Source of the DNA: Alphaproteobacteria bacterium
GTDB taxonomy: Bacteria; Pseudomonadota; Alphaproteobacteria; ATCC43930; CGMCC-115725
DNA: 64,000 nt
Direction of reading: 5' to 3'
Assembly (NCBI GenBank): GCA_028871055.1
Contig: JAGWON010000009.1
Location: 62,001 to 126,000, forward strand
Shown piece after piece: positions 26,606-36,242 of the stretch. Made by a program: the position numbers and the translations under genes. Below the pieces are notes generated by a model. It saw nothing but the letters and a program-made list of their open reading frames with translations, was not told where the DNA came from and made no database searches. The stretch's first letter is position 1. Every line of letters starts with the position of its first letter.

Positions 26606-27982
26606 ATGGTGAAGTCGACGACGCGCAAGCTGTTCGGCACCGACGGCATCCGCGGCACCGCGAATCGCGAGCCGATGACCGCCGATACCGCGCTCAAGGT
26701 GGCGATGGCGGCGGCCTTCGTGTTGCGCCGCGGCGATCACCGCCATCTCGTCGTCATCGGCAAGGACACGCGGCTTTCGGGCTACCTGATCGAGCCCGCG
26801 CTGACCTCGGGCTTCATTGCCATGGGTATGGACGTCGTGCTGGTCGGCCCGCTGCCGACGCCGGCGATCGCCATGCTGACCCGCAGTCTGCGCGCCGATC
26901 TCGGCGTCATGATCTCGGCTTCGCACAATCCCTACGAGGACAACGGCGTCAAGCTGTTCGGCCCCGACGGTTTCAAGCTGTCCGACGAGATCGAGGCGCA
27001 GATCGAAGTGGCGTTCGACCGCGCCGCCGATCAACGCGCCACGTCCAAGGGGCTGGGCCGCGCCAAGCGCCTCGACGACGCCGGCGGCCGCTACATCGAA
27101 TTCGTCAAGAACACCTTCCCCAAGGGTCTGCGGCTCGACGGCCTGAAAGTGGTGGTCGATTGCGCCAACGGCGCCGCCTATAAGGTCGCGCCCACCGTGC
27201 TGTGGGAACTGGGTGCAGAGGTCGTGCCGGTGGCTGTCACGCCCGACGGCATCAACATCAACCGTGATTGCGGCGCCACAGCGCCCGAGACGATGCAGGA
27301 GGCGGTGGTGACGCACGGCGCCGATCTCGGTATCGCGCTCGACGGCGACGCCGACCGCCTGATCATGGCCGACGAGCATGGCCGTATGCTCGACGGCGAC
27401 CAACTGATGGCGCTGATCGCAGTCAATTGGCACCGCAACCGCCGGCTCGCGCCGTCGGGCATCGTCGCCACGGTCATGTCGAATCTGGGGTTCGAGCGAC
27501 ACTTGGCGGGCAGCGGCGTCGCCGTGACGCGCACGCAGGTGGGCGACCGCTATGTCGTCGAGACGATGCGCCGCATCGGCAGCAACCTCGGCGGCGAGCA
27601 GTCGGGCCATATCATCCTCGGCGACTATTCGACCACCGGCGACGGCCTGATCGCCGCGCTTCAGGTCCTCGCCGCGATCGTCGAAACCGGCGCGCCGGCC
27701 AGCCGGGTCTGCAAGGTTTTCGAGCCGGTGCCGCAATTGCTGCGCAACGTCCGGGTGAACGGCGTCGGCTTGCTCGACGACGGGGCGATCAAGGCCGCCA
27801 TTGGCGCCGCCGAACGCCGTCTCGGCGCGCAAGGCCGCCTGCTGGTCCGCAAATCCGGCACCGAGCCGCTGATCCGCATCATGGCCGAGGGCGAGGACCA
27901 GACGCTAGTGGCCGAGATCGTCGAGAGCGTCGCCGCTGCGGTGGCCGCGGCGGGACACGCGGAGGAAAGCGCGGCCGAATGA
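26606..27982 (+). CDS. glmM: Phosphoglucosamine mutase GlmM
   Basis: Interconverts glucosamine-6-phosphate and glucosamine-1-phosphate for UDP-GlcNAc synthesis. The start [11 protein letters not shown], the phosphoserine loop [17 protein letters not shown], the metal-binding DGDADR, and the phosphate-binding [11 protein letters not shown] are all present. 458 residues from the ATG at 26606; the ORF-track extension is out-of-frame ftsH sequence. It starts 22 bp after ftsH and overlaps thiD by 4 nt. Confidence 0.97.
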   Translation: MVKSTTRKLFGTDGIRGTANREPMTADTALKVAMAAAFVLRRGDHRHLVVIGKDTRLSGYLIEPALTSGFIAMGMDVVLVGPLPTPAIAMLTRSLRADLGVMISASHNPYEDNGVKLFGPDGFKLSDEIEAQIEVAFDRAADQRATSKGLGRAKRLDDAGGRYIEFVKNTFPKGLRLDGLKVVVDCANGAAYKVAPTVLWELGAEVVPVAVTPDGININRDCGATAPETMQEAVVTHGADLGIALDGDADRLIMADEHGRMLDGDQLMALIAVNWHRNRRLAPSGIVATVMSNLGFERHLAGSGVAVTRTQVGDRYVVETMRRIGSNLGGEQSGHIILGDYSTTGDGLIAALQVLAAIVETGAPASRVCKVFEPVPQLLRNVRVNGVGLLDDGAIKAAIGAAERRLGAQGRLLVRKSGTEPLIRIMAEGEDQTLVAEIVESVAAAVAAAGHAEESAAE

Positions 27983-28839
27983 CCGGCCGCGTGCTCATCG
28001 TCGCCGGCTCGGATTCCTCGGCCGGTGCGGGCATCCAAGCCGATATCAAGACCGTGATGGCGCTGGGCGGCTATGCCGCCACGGCGATCACGGCGCTGAC
28101 CGCGCAGAGCACGTTCGGCGTCGCCGCCGTGCTGCCGGTCGGGCCCGATTTCGTTCGCCGCCAGATCGAGGCCGTGCTGGCCGATATCGGCGCCGATGCG
28201 GTCAAGACCGGTATGCTGGTCGATGCGGCGGTGGTCGAGACGGTGGCCGACGCGCTCGCGGCGCTCGCGCCGACCGTGCCGCTGGTCATCGATCCGGTGA
28301 TCGCTGCCACCAGCGGCACGGCGCTCCTCGATGAACCCGGCGTCGAGCGCCTGAAGCGTCGCTTGATCGCACGGGCCGCCGTGGTCACACCCAACGTCCC
28401 CGAGGCCGCGATGCTGACCGGCCTCACCGTCGCCGATCTGGACGGCATGCGGCGCGCCGCCGATGCGCTGCTGCGCCTGGGCGCCGGCGCGGTGGTGGTG
28501 AAGGGCGGCCATCTTCAGGGCGAGACGCTCGCCGACCTCGTCGTCACGCCGCGCGACAGTTTCGTGCTCGAAGCACGGCGACAGAAGACCCGCGCAACCC
28601 ACGGCACCGGCTGCACCTACGCCTCGGCTATCGCCGCCGGCCTGGCGCAGGGCTTGGCGCTCCGGCGGGCGATCGAGCGCGCGCACGATTTTGTGCAGCA
28701 GGCGATCCGCCACGCGCCCGGTCTAGGCAAAGGCCGCGGCCCGCTGGGATACGCACCGCTGCCGGCCGGGCGCAAGACGAGGGGGAAGCATGTCCGACGC
28801 CATTCGCTACGCCGACGAGCCAAGTCTCGGCGTCGATGA
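27979..28839 (+). CDS. thiD: Hydroxymethylpyrimidine/phosphomethylpyrimidine kinase ThiD
   Basis: Phosphorylates HMP and HMP-P in thiamine synthesis. The N-terminal [18 protein letters not shown], the KTGML segment, and the C-terminal anion hole [17 protein letters not shown] match the family. About 286 residues; the last 25 or so ([18 protein letters not shown]) form a basic tail beyond the usual end and overlap the GNAT gene by 50 nt. The ATG at 27979 overlaps the glmM stop. The extra tail is probably a consequence of the overlap. Confidence 0.94.
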   Translation: MTGRVLIVAGSDSSAGAGIQADIKTVMALGGYAATAITALTAQSTFGVAAVLPVGPDFVRRQIEAVLADIGADAVKTGMLVDAAVVETVADALAALAPTVPLVIDPVIAATSGTALLDEPGVERLKRRLIARAAVVTPNVPEAAMLTGLTVADLDGMRRAADALLRLGAGAVVVKGGHLQGETLADLVVTPRDSFVLEARRQKTRATHGTGCTYASAIAAGLAQGLALRRAIERAHDFVQQAIRHAPGLGKGRGPLGYAPLPAGRKTRGKHVRRHSLRRRAKSRRR

Positions 28840-29200
28840 ATTCGTCGACGTGCTGCGGCGCTCGACCTTGGCCGAGCGCCGGCCGATCGACGATCGCGGC
28901 CGCATCGCCCGCATGCTCGATCGCGCCGATATCAGACTTTGCGCCCGCGATGCTGCCGGGTTGCTCGTCGGCGTGTCGCGTGCGCTGACCGATTTCGCCT
29001 ACTGCCGCTATCTCACGGACTTGGCGGTTGACGCCGTCTGGCAGCGACGCGGCATCGGCAGAGAGCTGATTCGCCGCACCCACGCTCTTGCCGGGCCGGG
29101 TACGCAGCTTATCCTGCTCGCAGCGCCCAAGGCCATGAGCTATTACCCGCATGTCGGTCTGACGCGCTCGGAACGCGCTTTCACCATCGAGCGGCGCTGA
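28790..29200 (+). CDS. GNAT-family N-acetyltransferase
   Basis: Small acetyl-CoA-dependent transferase with unknown substrate. The acetyl-CoA motif A reads VDAVWQRRGIGRELIRR, with QRRGIG forming the pyrophosphate loop, and MSYYPHVGLTRSE forms motif B. 136 residues, a compact single domain. It has a strong GGGGGA ribosome site and starts inside the 3' end of thiD. The position after thiD gives no clear substrate hint. Confidence 0.88.
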   Translation: MSDAIRYADEPSLGVDEFVDVLRRSTLAERRPIDDRGRIARMLDRADIRLCARDAAGLLVGVSRALTDFAYCRYLTDLAVDAVWQRRGIGRELIRRTHALAGPGTQLILLAAPKAMSYYPHVGLTRSERAFTIERR

Positions 29201-29235
29201 GCTAGATTGCCGCGCCGCGGAGTGGAGTGCAGGTG

Positions 29236-29685
29236 ATGGCCGAGCGCTATTTCGACGATTTCAAGGTGGGCGAAAGGTTCAGCACCGCGACCAAGACCGT
29301 CACCCAGGACATGATCGTCGAATTCGCCAAGGTCTACGACCCGCAGCCGTTCCACATCGATCCCGCAGCGGCGAAGCACAGCATCTTCGGCGGGCTGATC
29401 GCGAGCGGCTTCCAGACCCTCGCGCTGGGCTTCCGGCTGTTTTGGGATACCGGGCTGTTCAAGGCCGCCAGCATGGGCTCGCCCGGCTTCGACGAACTCC
29501 GCTGGCTCAAGCCGGTGCGGCCGGGCGACACGTTGCGCGTCGAGATGGAGGTGACGGAGAGCCGCCCGTCGCAATCGAAGCCCGACCGCGGCATCATACG
29601 CGCCGGCTTCCGAATCCTAAACCAGAACAGCGAGGCGGTGCTGACCTTCAACTCGATGCACCTGCTCAAGCGCAAACTGGACTGA
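29236..29685 (+). CDS. MaoC-like hotdog dehydratase
   Basis: Probable (R)-specific enoyl-CoA hydratase or related hotdog enzyme. The hydratase motif reads FAKVYDPQPFHIDP, carrying the Asp and His expected in catalysis, followed by FGGLIASGFQTLAL. 149 residues with a single hotdog domain. The ATG at 29236 is preferred over the GTG at 29227. It ends about 140 nt before serC. No substrate can be assigned from the sequence. Confidence 0.88.
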   Translation: MAERYFDDFKVGERFSTATKTVTQDMIVEFAKVYDPQPFHIDPAAAKHSIFGGLIASGFQTLALGFRLFWDTGLFKAASMGSPGFDELRWLKPVRPGDTLRVEMEVTESRPSQSKPDRGIIRAGFRILNQNSEAVLTFNSMHLLKRKLD

Positions 29686-29777
29686 CGCGGCGATTCGGCT
29701 GCGGCAGGACGACGCGCCGCGGCTCCTTTTACCATGTGCGATTGACGCGGCCGGCGAACGCCCGTAGTTTCTTCGGC

Positions 29778-29826
29778 GGGACACGCCCCCCCAACGGGGC
29801 GCGGCTATTCTGGAAGGAATAGATTC
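29778..29826 (+). promoter_or_regulatory. serC leader hairpin (candidate alphaproteobacterial serC RNA motif)
   Basis: A hairpin CGCCCC (29784-29789) / GGGGCG (29796-29801) with loop CCCAAC stands just upstream of the serC start, followed by GGAAGGAAT, which looks like the ribosome site. A cis-regulatory element named the serC motif has been described upstream of serC-serA operons in alphaproteobacteria, and this hairpin sits in the same place. I have not matched it to the published consensus position by position. Confidence 0.5.
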
Positions 29827-30984
29827 ATGAAGCCGAATTCTCGGCCCGCCAATCCGTCATTTTCGTCTGGTCCTTGCGCCAAGCGTCCCGGGTGGAGCTT
29901 GCAGGCGCTCGATGCCGCGCTGCTGGGCCGCTCGCATCGCTCCAAGCCGGGCAAGGCCAAGCTGAAAGAGGTAGTCGACCGTTCGCGGCACCTCCTCGGC
30001 ATGCCGAAGGACTACCGCCTCGGCATCGTGCCCGCTTCCGATACTGGCGCGGTCGAGATGGTGATGTGGTCGCTCTTGGGCGCGCTCGGCGTCGACCTGC
30101 TGGCCTGGGAGGTCTTTGGCGAGGGCTGGGCAACCGACGTCGAGAAGCAGCTCAAACTCGCGGATCTGCGCGTCATGCGCGCGCCCTACGGCGCGATTCC
30201 CGATCTCGCCAAGGTCGATACCGACCGCGATGTGGTCTTTCCCTGGAACGGCACGACGTCGGGCGCGCGCATCCACGGCGGCGACTGGATCAAGTCCGAC
30301 CGCAAGGGCCTGACCATCTGCGACGCGACATCCGCGGTTTTCGCGATGGACCTGCCGTGGCCCAAGCTCGACGTTGTCACCTGGTCCTGGCAGAAGGTGC
30401 TCGGCGGCGAGGCGGCGCACGGCATGCTCGCGCTGTCGCCCCGCGCCGTGGAGCGGCTTGAGACCTACAAGCCCGCCTGGCCGCTGCCCAAGATCTTCCG
30501 CCTCACCTCGAAGGGCAAGTTTGCCGAGAACATTTTCCAGGAAGAGACCATCAACACGCCATCCCTGCTCGTGGTTGAGGACGCGATCGACGGGCTCAAA
30601 TGGGCCGAATCGATTGGCGGGCTCGCCGCGCTCAAGACACGCTGCGAGGCCAACTTGGCTGCAATCGCCCGTTGGGTGGCGAAGTCGGCGTGGATCGAGT
30701 TCCTGGTCGCTGATCCGAAGATCCGCTCCTGCACCTCGGTCTGCCTCAGGATCGTCGATGACTGGTTCCTGCGCCTGACGCCGGACGCACAGCGCGCCCA
30801 GGTGAAGCGCATCGAGGCGCTGCTCGACGCCGAAGGTGTTGCCCACGACATCGCCGGCCATCGCGACGCGCCGCCGGGCCTGCGGATCTGGTGCGGCGCC
30901 ACCGTCGAGACCCGCGACGTCGAAGCGCTGCTGCCGTGGCTCGACTGGGCGTTCGGCGACGTGCGCCGCGCCGCCGCCGCCTGA
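29827..30984 (+). CDS. serC: Phosphoserine aminotransferase
   Basis: PLP-dependent conversion of 3-phosphohydroxypyruvate to phosphoserine in serine synthesis; it may also act on the vitamin B6 intermediate. The start [15 protein letters not shown], the [13 protein letters not shown] segment with the Asp that contacts PLP, and the Schiff-base lysine in [10 protein letters not shown] are visible. 385 residues, the proteobacterial SerC subtype. It is followed after 14 bp by serA, which makes its substrate. Confidence 0.95.
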   Translation: MKPNSRPANPSFSSGPCAKRPGWSLQALDAALLGRSHRSKPGKAKLKEVVDRSRHLLGMPKDYRLGIVPASDTGAVEMVMWSLLGALGVDLLAWEVFGEGWATDVEKQLKLADLRVMRAPYGAIPDLAKVDTDRDVVFPWNGTTSGARIHGGDWIKSDRKGLTICDATSAVFAMDLPWPKLDVVTWSWQKVLGGEAAHGMLALSPRAVERLETYKPAWPLPKIFRLTSKGKFAENIFQEETINTPSLLVVEDAIDGLKWAESIGGLAALKTRCEANLAAIARWVAKSAWIEFLVADPKIRSCTSVCLRIVDDWFLRLTPDAQRAQVKRIEALLDAEGVAHDIAGHRDAPPGLRIWCGATVETRDVEALLPWLDWAFGDVRRAAAA

Positions 30985-30998
30985 ACCTGGTCGCCATC

Positions 30999-32576
30999 AT
31001 GCCCAAGGTGCTGATTTCAGACGAGCTGAGCCCGCGCGCCGTCGCCGTTTTCAAGGAACGCGGCGTCGAAACGGTGGTCAACACCAAGCTGACGCCCGAC
31101 GAGCTCAAGAAAGTCATCATCGACTTCGACGGCCTTGCCGTGCGCTCGGCGACGAAGGTCACCAGGCCGGTGATCGAGGCCGCCACGAAGCTCAAGGTGA
31201 TCGGCCGCGCCGGCATCGGCGTCGACAACATCGACGTCGCGGCCGCGACCCAGCGCGGTATCGTGGTGATGAATACGCCCTTCGGCAATTCGATCACCAC
31301 CGCCGAGCACGCCATCGCCCTGATGATGGCGCTGGCGCGGCAGCTCCCTGCGGCCGATCGCTCGACCCAGGCGGGAAAGTGGGAGAAGTCCAAATTCATG
31401 GGCGTCGAGGTCACCGGCAAGACGCTCGGCGTCATCGGCTGCGGCAACGTCGGCTCGGTCGTCACTGACCGCGCCATCGGGCTCAAGATGAAGGTCGTCG
31501 CCTACGACCCGTTTCTGTCGCCCGAGCGTGCGGTGGCGCTCGGCGTGGAAAAGGTCGCGCTCGACGAGCTGTTGGCGCGGGCCGATTTCATCACTCTGCA
31601 TACGCCGCTGACCGAGGCGACCCGCAACATCATTGATGCCAAGGCGCTGGCCAAGACTACGAAAGGCGTGCGCATCGTCAATTGCGCGCGTGGCGGCCTT
31701 GTCGTCGAGGCGGATCTGAAGGCGGCGCTCGATTCGGGCCAAGTGGCCGGCGCAGCGGTCGACGTCTTCCCGGTCGAGCCGGCCAAGGAGAACGTCCTTT
31801 TCGGCCATCCGAACGTCATCGCCACGCCGCATCTCGGCGCCTCGACGACCGAGGCGCAGGAGAACGTCGCGCTCCAGATCGCCGAGCAGATGGCGGATTA
31901 CCTGGTCTCGGGCGCCGTGACCAATGCGCTCAACATGCCGTCGCTTTCGGCTGAGGAGGCGGTGCGGCTCAAACCCTACATCACGCTGGCCGAGCAGCTC
32001 GGCTCCTTCGCCGGCCAGCTAACCGATGCCGGACTCAAGAGCATCGCGATCGAATACGAGGGCCATGCCGCCGAGCTCAACATCAAGCCGCTGACCGCGA
32101 TCACGCTCGCCGCGCTGCTCGGACCGCAGCTCGATTCGGTCAACATGGTCAACGTGCCGGTGGTGTGCAAGGAACGCGGCATCGCGGTCTCCGAGACGCG
32201 CAGCACCGAGCCGAGCGACTTCCAGACTCTGATCCGCGTCACCGTGCAGGGGACGAACGGCGCGCGCAGCGTCGCCGGCACGCTGTTCGGCGGCGACCGG
32301 CCGCGCATAGTCGATATCGAGGGAATCGCGCTCGAGGCCGAACTCGGCGCGCACATGCTCTTCGTCCGCAACCACGACAAGCCCGGTTTCATCGGCAATC
32401 TCGGTCAGACCTTGGGCGAGGCAGCGATCAACATCGCGACCTTCCATCTCGGCCGCTCGGCACCGGGCCGGGATGCGATCTGCCTGGTGCAGGTGGATCA
32501 GCCGCTGGGCGAACCGTTGCTCGACAAGGTGCGCCACATCGCCAACGTGGTGCAGGCGAAACAGCTGCACTTTTAG
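30999..32576 (+). CDS. serA: D-3-phosphoglycerate dehydrogenase
   Basis: NAD-dependent first enzyme of serine synthesis. The long form (525 residues) has a catalytic/NAD domain (GVIGCGNVGS Rossmann loop, NCARGGLVVE, and the active-site His in PHLGASTTEAQ), an intervening domain (about residues 320-450), and a C-terminal ACT domain (MLFVRNHDKPGFIGNLGQTL) for serine feedback. The ATG at 30999 gives MPKVLISDEL; the ORF-track extension lies in serC. Confidence 0.97.
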   Translation: MPKVLISDELSPRAVAVFKERGVETVVNTKLTPDELKKVIIDFDGLAVRSATKVTRPVIEAATKLKVIGRAGIGVDNIDVAAATQRGIVVMNTPFGNSITTAEHAIALMMALARQLPAADRSTQAGKWEKSKFMGVEVTGKTLGVIGCGNVGSVVTDRAIGLKMKVVAYDPFLSPERAVALGVEKVALDELLARADFITLHTPLTEATRNIIDAKALAKTTKGVRIVNCARGGLVVEADLKAALDSGQVAGAAVDVFPVEPAKENVLFGHPNVIATPHLGASTTEAQENVALQIAEQMADYLVSGAVTNALNMPSLSAEEAVRLKPYITLAEQLGSFAGQLTDAGLKSIAIEYEGHAAELNIKPLTAITLAALLGPQLDSVNMVNVPVVCKERGIAVSETRSTEPSDFQTLIRVTVQGTNGARSVAGTLFGGDRPRIVDIEGIALEAELGAHMLFVRNHDKPGFIGNLGQTLGEAAINIATFHLGRSAPGRDAICLVQVDQPLGEPLLDKVRHIANVVQAKQLHF

Positions 32577-32578
32577 GC

Positions 32579-32600
32579 GGCCGCGAACCGGGTCGCGGCC
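32579..32600 (+). terminator. Hairpin after serA
   Basis: GGCCGCGA / TCGCGGCC form a perfect 8-bp stem with loop ACCGGG, starting three bases after the serA stop. It is not followed directly by a T run, so it may be a weak terminator or a 3' end stabiliser. A second, shorter inverted repeat (GTTCC / GGAAC) follows at about 32619-32636. Confidence 0.45.
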
Positions 32601-32697
32601 GGAATCGTCGGCAAAAAAGTTCCGCTACGCGGGAACGGGCGACGATGCGCATCCCTATAGTGTTCCGGAAGCTCGCGGGAATCCGATGGAGGGATTC

Positions 32698-32814
32698 ATG
32701 GCCGGCCTTCGTCGCTATGTCGGGGTTGCGGCGGCACTCGCGCTGCTCGCGGCGCTCAGCGGTTGTGTGATCATCGCGCCGCTGCCGCACCGTTACTATC
32801 GCGGCTACTATTAA
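32698..32814 (+). CDS. Very small lipoprotein
   Basis: A 38-residue predicted lipoprotein: basic start (MAGLRRYVG), hydrophobic core, lipobox LSGC, then a 16-residue Tyr/Arg/Pro tail (VIIAPLPHRYYRGYY). The ATG at 32698 is preceded by a GGAGGG ribosome site with correct spacing; this site overlaps the in-frame ATG at 32686. The ORF track shows it only as the tail of a longer frame overlapping serA. Tiny Tyr-rich lipoproteins of this form are common in alphaproteobacteria; the role is unknown. A TATAGT -10-like box lies at 32656-32661. Confidence 0.65.
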   Translation: MAGLRRYVGVAAALALLAALSGCVIIAPLPHRYYRGYY

Positions 32815-32912
32815 GCCGATCCGCTCGCGCGGAGTCGCGCCGCTCGCGTGGTCGGTCGTGATCGCGGCGCAGGATTGTTGCCGCGGCGCGTCAAACCGGC
32901 TATTCCGGCTCC

Positions 32913-34058
32913 GTGAACGAGACGCTGCACAAGGCGCTGTTGCCCGAAGGCCTGCGCGATCTGCTCCCGCCCGATGCCGGCATCGAGGCCGACGTAGTGT
33001 CGCGGCTGATGGCGGTGCTGGCGAGCCACGGCTACGAACGAGTCAAGCCGCCGCTTGCCGAGTTCGAGAACAATCTGCTGTCGGGCGCCGGTGCCGCGAT
33101 GGCGAAGGACACCTTTCGGGTGATGGATCCGGTGTCGCAGCGCATGATCGGCCTGCGAGCCGATATGACACCGCAGGTCGCGCGTATCGCGGCGACGCGG
33201 CTCAAGAAAGCGCCACGGCCCCTGCGCCTGTGCTATGCCGGCCAGGTGCTGCGCGTCAAAGGCAGCCAGCTTCGGCCCAGCCGCCAGGTCGGCCAAGTTG
33301 GCGCCGAACTCATCGGTCCGGCCGATGTCGCCGCCGATGCCGAGGCGATCTCGCTCGCCGCTGAGGCGCTTGCCGGTCTCGACCTTCAAGGAATTTCGGT
33401 CGATCTGACGCTGCCGACGCTGGTGCCGGCGATCTGCCGCGCCGCCAAGCTCGATCCGGCGCAAGGCGACGCGGTGCGCCGCGCGCTCGACCACAAGGAT
33501 GCGGCCGCCCTCCGGAAGGCTGCCGGACCGGTGGCGACGGTGCTCGGCGAACTCCTCAAGGCGGCGGGGACCGCCGAGAAATCGCTTGCCAAGCTTGCGG
33601 CGCTCGACTTGCCGAAATCGGCGGCGGACGAGCGCGCGCGGCTCGGCGACGTCATTGGTCGGGTGAAGCAGGCGGCGCCTGCGCTCGTCATCACCGTCGA
33701 TCCGGTTGAGAATCGCGGCTTCGAGTATCACACGGGCGTTAGCTTCACGTTCTTCGCCAAGGCGGTCCGCGGCGAGTTGGGCCGCGGCGGACGCTATCGC
33801 ACCGATAACGGCGGCGGCGAGGACGCCACGGGCTTCACGCTCTACGCCGACACCATCCTCCAGGCGCTGCCGGAGCCGCCGGCGCCGCGCCGGATTTACG
33901 TGCCGTTCGACGGCGATCTCGGTTCGGCAAGACGGTTGCGCACCGAAGGCTGGATCACGGTTGCCGGCCTCGCGCCGGTCCGAAATGCGCGCGACGAGGC
34001 GAAACGATTGAATTGCGGCCATCTGCTCGATGGCGGCAAGATCATCGTGCTGACCTAG
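32913..34058 (+). CDS. hisZ: ATP phosphoribosyltransferase regulatory subunit HisZ
   Basis: Histidyl-tRNA synthetase paralogue that activates short-form HisG in histidine biosynthesis. It keeps class II features ([13 protein letters not shown] and [21 protein letters not shown]) and has a C-terminal RGGRYRTD-type segment, but no anticodon-binding domain. 381 residues, starting at a GTG at 32913. No hisG lies in the window; the hisZ-purA pairing is widespread in Rhodospirillales. Confidence 0.93.
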   Translation: MNETLHKALLPEGLRDLLPPDAGIEADVVSRLMAVLASHGYERVKPPLAEFENNLLSGAGAAMAKDTFRVMDPVSQRMIGLRADMTPQVARIAATRLKKAPRPLRLCYAGQVLRVKGSQLRPSRQVGQVGAELIGPADVAADAEAISLAAEALAGLDLQGISVDLTLPTLVPAICRAAKLDPAQGDAVRRALDHKDAAALRKAAGPVATVLGELLKAAGTAEKSLAKLAALDLPKSAADERARLGDVIGRVKQAAPALVITVDPVENRGFEYHTGVSFTFFAKAVRGELGRGGRYRTDNGGGEDATGFTLYADTILQALPEPPAPRRIYVPFDGDLGSARRLRTEGWITVAGLAPVRNARDEAKRLNCGHLLDGGKIIVLT

Positions 34059-34077
34059 GCGCGCCGGGAGCCAATCG

Positions 34078-35370
34078 ATGGCGAATGTTGCGGTAATCGG
34101 CGCTCAATGGGGCGACGAGGGAAAGGGAAAGATCGTCGACTGGCTGAGCGAGCGCGCCGACGTGGTGGTGCGCTTCCAGGGCGGACACAACGCCGGCCAC
34201 ACGCTCGTCGTCGGCAACGTCGAGTACCGGCTCAGCCTGTTGCCCTCGGGCGTGGTGCGCAAGGGCAAGCTGTCGATCATCGGCAATGGGGTGGTCGTCG
34301 ATCCCTGGGCCCTGATCAAGGAAATCGACAACATCGCGGACAAGGGCGTGACGGTCACGCCGGCGAGCCTGCGCGTCGCCGAGAACGCGGCACTGATCCT
34401 ACCGTCGCACGGGCAGATCGACCGTGCGCGCGAGGAAGCGCGCGGCGCCCACAAGATCGGTACCACCGGCCGCGGCATCGGCCCGGCCTACGAGGACAAG
34501 GTCGGCCGCCGCGCGCTACGGTTGTGCGATCTCGCTGATCCCGCGAGCCTGCCGGACAAGCTCGACGAGCTGCTGCTCCATCACAATGCGTTGCTGCGCG
34601 GGCTGGGCGCCGCCGAGGTGAAGCGCGAGCCGCTGCTCAAGGCGCTGCTCGAAATTGCTCCCAAGGTGCTGCCCTATGCCGATCGCGTATGGGAACGGCT
34701 CGACCAGGCGCGTCGCGCCAACAAGCGAATCCTATTCGAAGGCGCGCAGGGCGTGATGCTCGACGTCGATCACGGTACCTATCCCTTCGTGACGTCGTCG
34801 CATACTCATCCGGGCGAAGCGGCGTCGGGTGCCGGAATCGGCCATTCCGCGGTCGGCTATGTCCTCGGCATCACCAAGGCCTATACGACGCGTGTCGGCA
34901 GCGGTCCGTTCCCGACCGAGCTCACCGACAAGGTCGGCCAGACCCTGGGCGAACGCGGGCGCGAGTTCGGCGTGGTCACCGGGCGCAAGCGCCGCTGCGG
35001 TTGGTTCGACGCGATCATGGTGCGCCAGGCGGTCAAGGTCGCCGGCATCGATGGCATCGCGCTGACCAAGCTCGACGTGCTCGACGGGTTCAAGGAGATC
35101 AAGGTGTGCACCGGTTACCGCCTGCGCGGCGAGACGCTCGACCATCTGCCGGCTGGGGCAAACCTGCAGGCGGCGGTCGAGCCGGTCTACGAGACGGTCG
35201 AGGGCTGGAGCGAAAGTACGCGCGGCGCACGGCGCTGGGCGGATCTGCCGGCGCTCGCGATCAAATACATCCGTCGCATCGAGGAGCTGATCGGCGCGCC
35301 GGTGGCGCTGCTCTCGACCAGCCCCGAGCGCGAGGACACCATCCTCGTGCACGATCCTTTCGCGGGGTGA
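34078..35370 (+). CDS. purA: Adenylosuccinate synthetase
   Basis: GTP-dependent conversion of IMP and aspartate to adenylosuccinate. The N-terminal [16 protein letters not shown], the QGGHNAGHT substrate segment, [14 protein letters not shown] and the switch region are intact. 430 residues. It starts 20 bp after hisZ. It converges with the minus-strand hydrolase with a 10-bp gap and no obvious terminator. Confidence 0.97.
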   Translation: MANVAVIGAQWGDEGKGKIVDWLSERADVVVRFQGGHNAGHTLVVGNVEYRLSLLPSGVVRKGKLSIIGNGVVVDPWALIKEIDNIADKGVTVTPASLRVAENAALILPSHGQIDRAREEARGAHKIGTTGRGIGPAYEDKVGRRALRLCDLADPASLPDKLDELLLHHNALLRGLGAAEVKREPLLKALLEIAPKVLPYADRVWERLDQARRANKRILFEGAQGVMLDVDHGTYPFVTSSHTHPGEAASGAGIGHSAVGYVLGITKAYTTRVGSGPFPTELTDKVGQTLGERGREFGVVTGRKRRCGWFDAIMVRQAVKVAGIDGIALTKLDVLDGFKEIKVCTGYRLRGETLDHLPAGANLQAAVEPVYETVEGWSESTRGARRWADLPALAIKYIRRIEELIGAPVALLSTSPEREDTILVHDPFAG

Positions 35371-35380
35371 GCGGGGCGGC

Positions 35381-36043
35381 TCAAACCTTGGCGGTCGCCC
35401 GCGCCGTCCGGAGCCGCGCGACGATATAGCCCTCGATCGTTTCCGACAGCGTGTCGAGGCGGTCGGCGAAGAAATGGTCGGCGCCAGCGATGACCCGATA
35501 ATCGACCTTGAGCGAGCGCTGCTTTTGCAGCCGTTGGGCCAGCTCCTTCACGCCATCGGGCGCGACGATCTGGTCGCTGTCGCCCTGGACGATGAGGCCG
35601 GCCGCAGGCGGCCGGGTCAGAAAGTTGAAGTCGACCAGGTTGACAGGCGGCGCGACCGCGACGAAGGCGTCCGATTCCGGGCGCCGCGCCAGTAGTTGCA
35701 AAGCGATCCACGCGCCAAACGAGAAACCGGCGATCCAGCACTGCTCCGCGTCGGGATTGCTGTTCTGGAGCCAGTCGAGCGCCGCTGCCGCGTCGGCGAG
35801 CTCGCCCTCGCCATTGCCATAGCTGCCCTGGCTCTTGCCGACACCGCGAAAGTTGAACCGCAGCGCGGCGAAGCCCCGGCGCGCGAAGGTGTGGAACAGG
35901 GTATAGACCACCTTGTTGTGCATGGTCCCGCCATGCTGCGGGTGCGGATGAAGGATCAGCGCGATCGGTGCGTTTTCGACCCGGGACGGATGATAGCGCG
36001 CCTCAAGCCGGCCGGCCGGGCCAGTCAGAACCAATTCAGGCAT
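35381..36043 (-). CDS. Small alpha/beta hydrolase
   Basis: COG2945-type alpha/beta hydrolase of 220 residues. The family motif LHPHPQHGGTMHNKVVY is at the N-terminus, the nucleophile elbow is GFSFGAW, an Asp is in VQGDSDQIV, and the His is in GADHFF, completing a catalytic triad. Members are annotated as CoA thioesterases or dienelactone-hydrolase-like esterases; the substrate is unknown. It is transcribed divergently from the cysE-isc operon. Confidence 0.88.
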   Translation of the reverse strand: MPELVLTGPAGRLEARYHPSRVENAPIALILHPHPQHGGTMHNKVVYTLFHTFARRGFAALRFNFRGVGKSQGSYGNGEGELADAAAALDWLQNSNPDAEQCWIAGFSFGAWIALQLLARRPESDAFVAVAPPVNLVDFNFLTRPPAAGLIVQGDSDQIVAPDGVKELAQRLQKQRSLKVDYRVIAGADHFFADRLDTLSETIEGYIVARLRTARATAKV

Positions 36044-36109
36044 CGTGAAGCTTTAACCCAGTGGGAAAGTCGGGATTGATACCACATGTCCAGCGGGACT
36101 CAACGATCT

Positions 36110-36152
36110 AACCGGTCACAAACTTGACCGGTTTACTAGGAATAGATATAGT
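36110..36152 (+). promoter_or_regulatory. Isc operon promoter with IscR-type site and overlapping dyad
   Basis: TTGACC (36124-36129) and TATAGT (36147-36152) are separated by 17 nt, a near-consensus sigma70 promoter. The segment AACTTGACCGGTTTACTAGG with the following AATA (36121-36144) resembles Escherichia coli iscR type 1 sites, in which TTGACC and TTTACT are spaced the same way. A perfect 9-bp dyad AACCGGTCA / TGACCGGTT (36110-36133) overlaps the -35. Bound IscR would block RNA polymerase, giving autorepression of the operon that encodes it. The 5' leader to cysE is about 85 nt. Confidence 0.6.
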
Positions 36153-36242
36153 CTCGACCTCCCGCCCAAACAATGCGCGGAGGCAGATTTCCCACGCTAG
36201 GCAATCGCGGGTGATGGGATCATATAACAAACAGGATCCGAA

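Noticed and set aside
24745-26697. 650-codon minus-strand ORF
   Set aside because: It is exactly antisense to ftsH and start of glmM; the translation is Arg/Asp/His-rich low-complexity sequence typical of high-GC shadows, with no domain.
35187-35741. 184-codon minus-strand ORF at the purA end
   Set aside because: It overlaps both purA and the hydrolase gene in another frame; the hydrolase frame has the catalytic elbow GFSFGAW.
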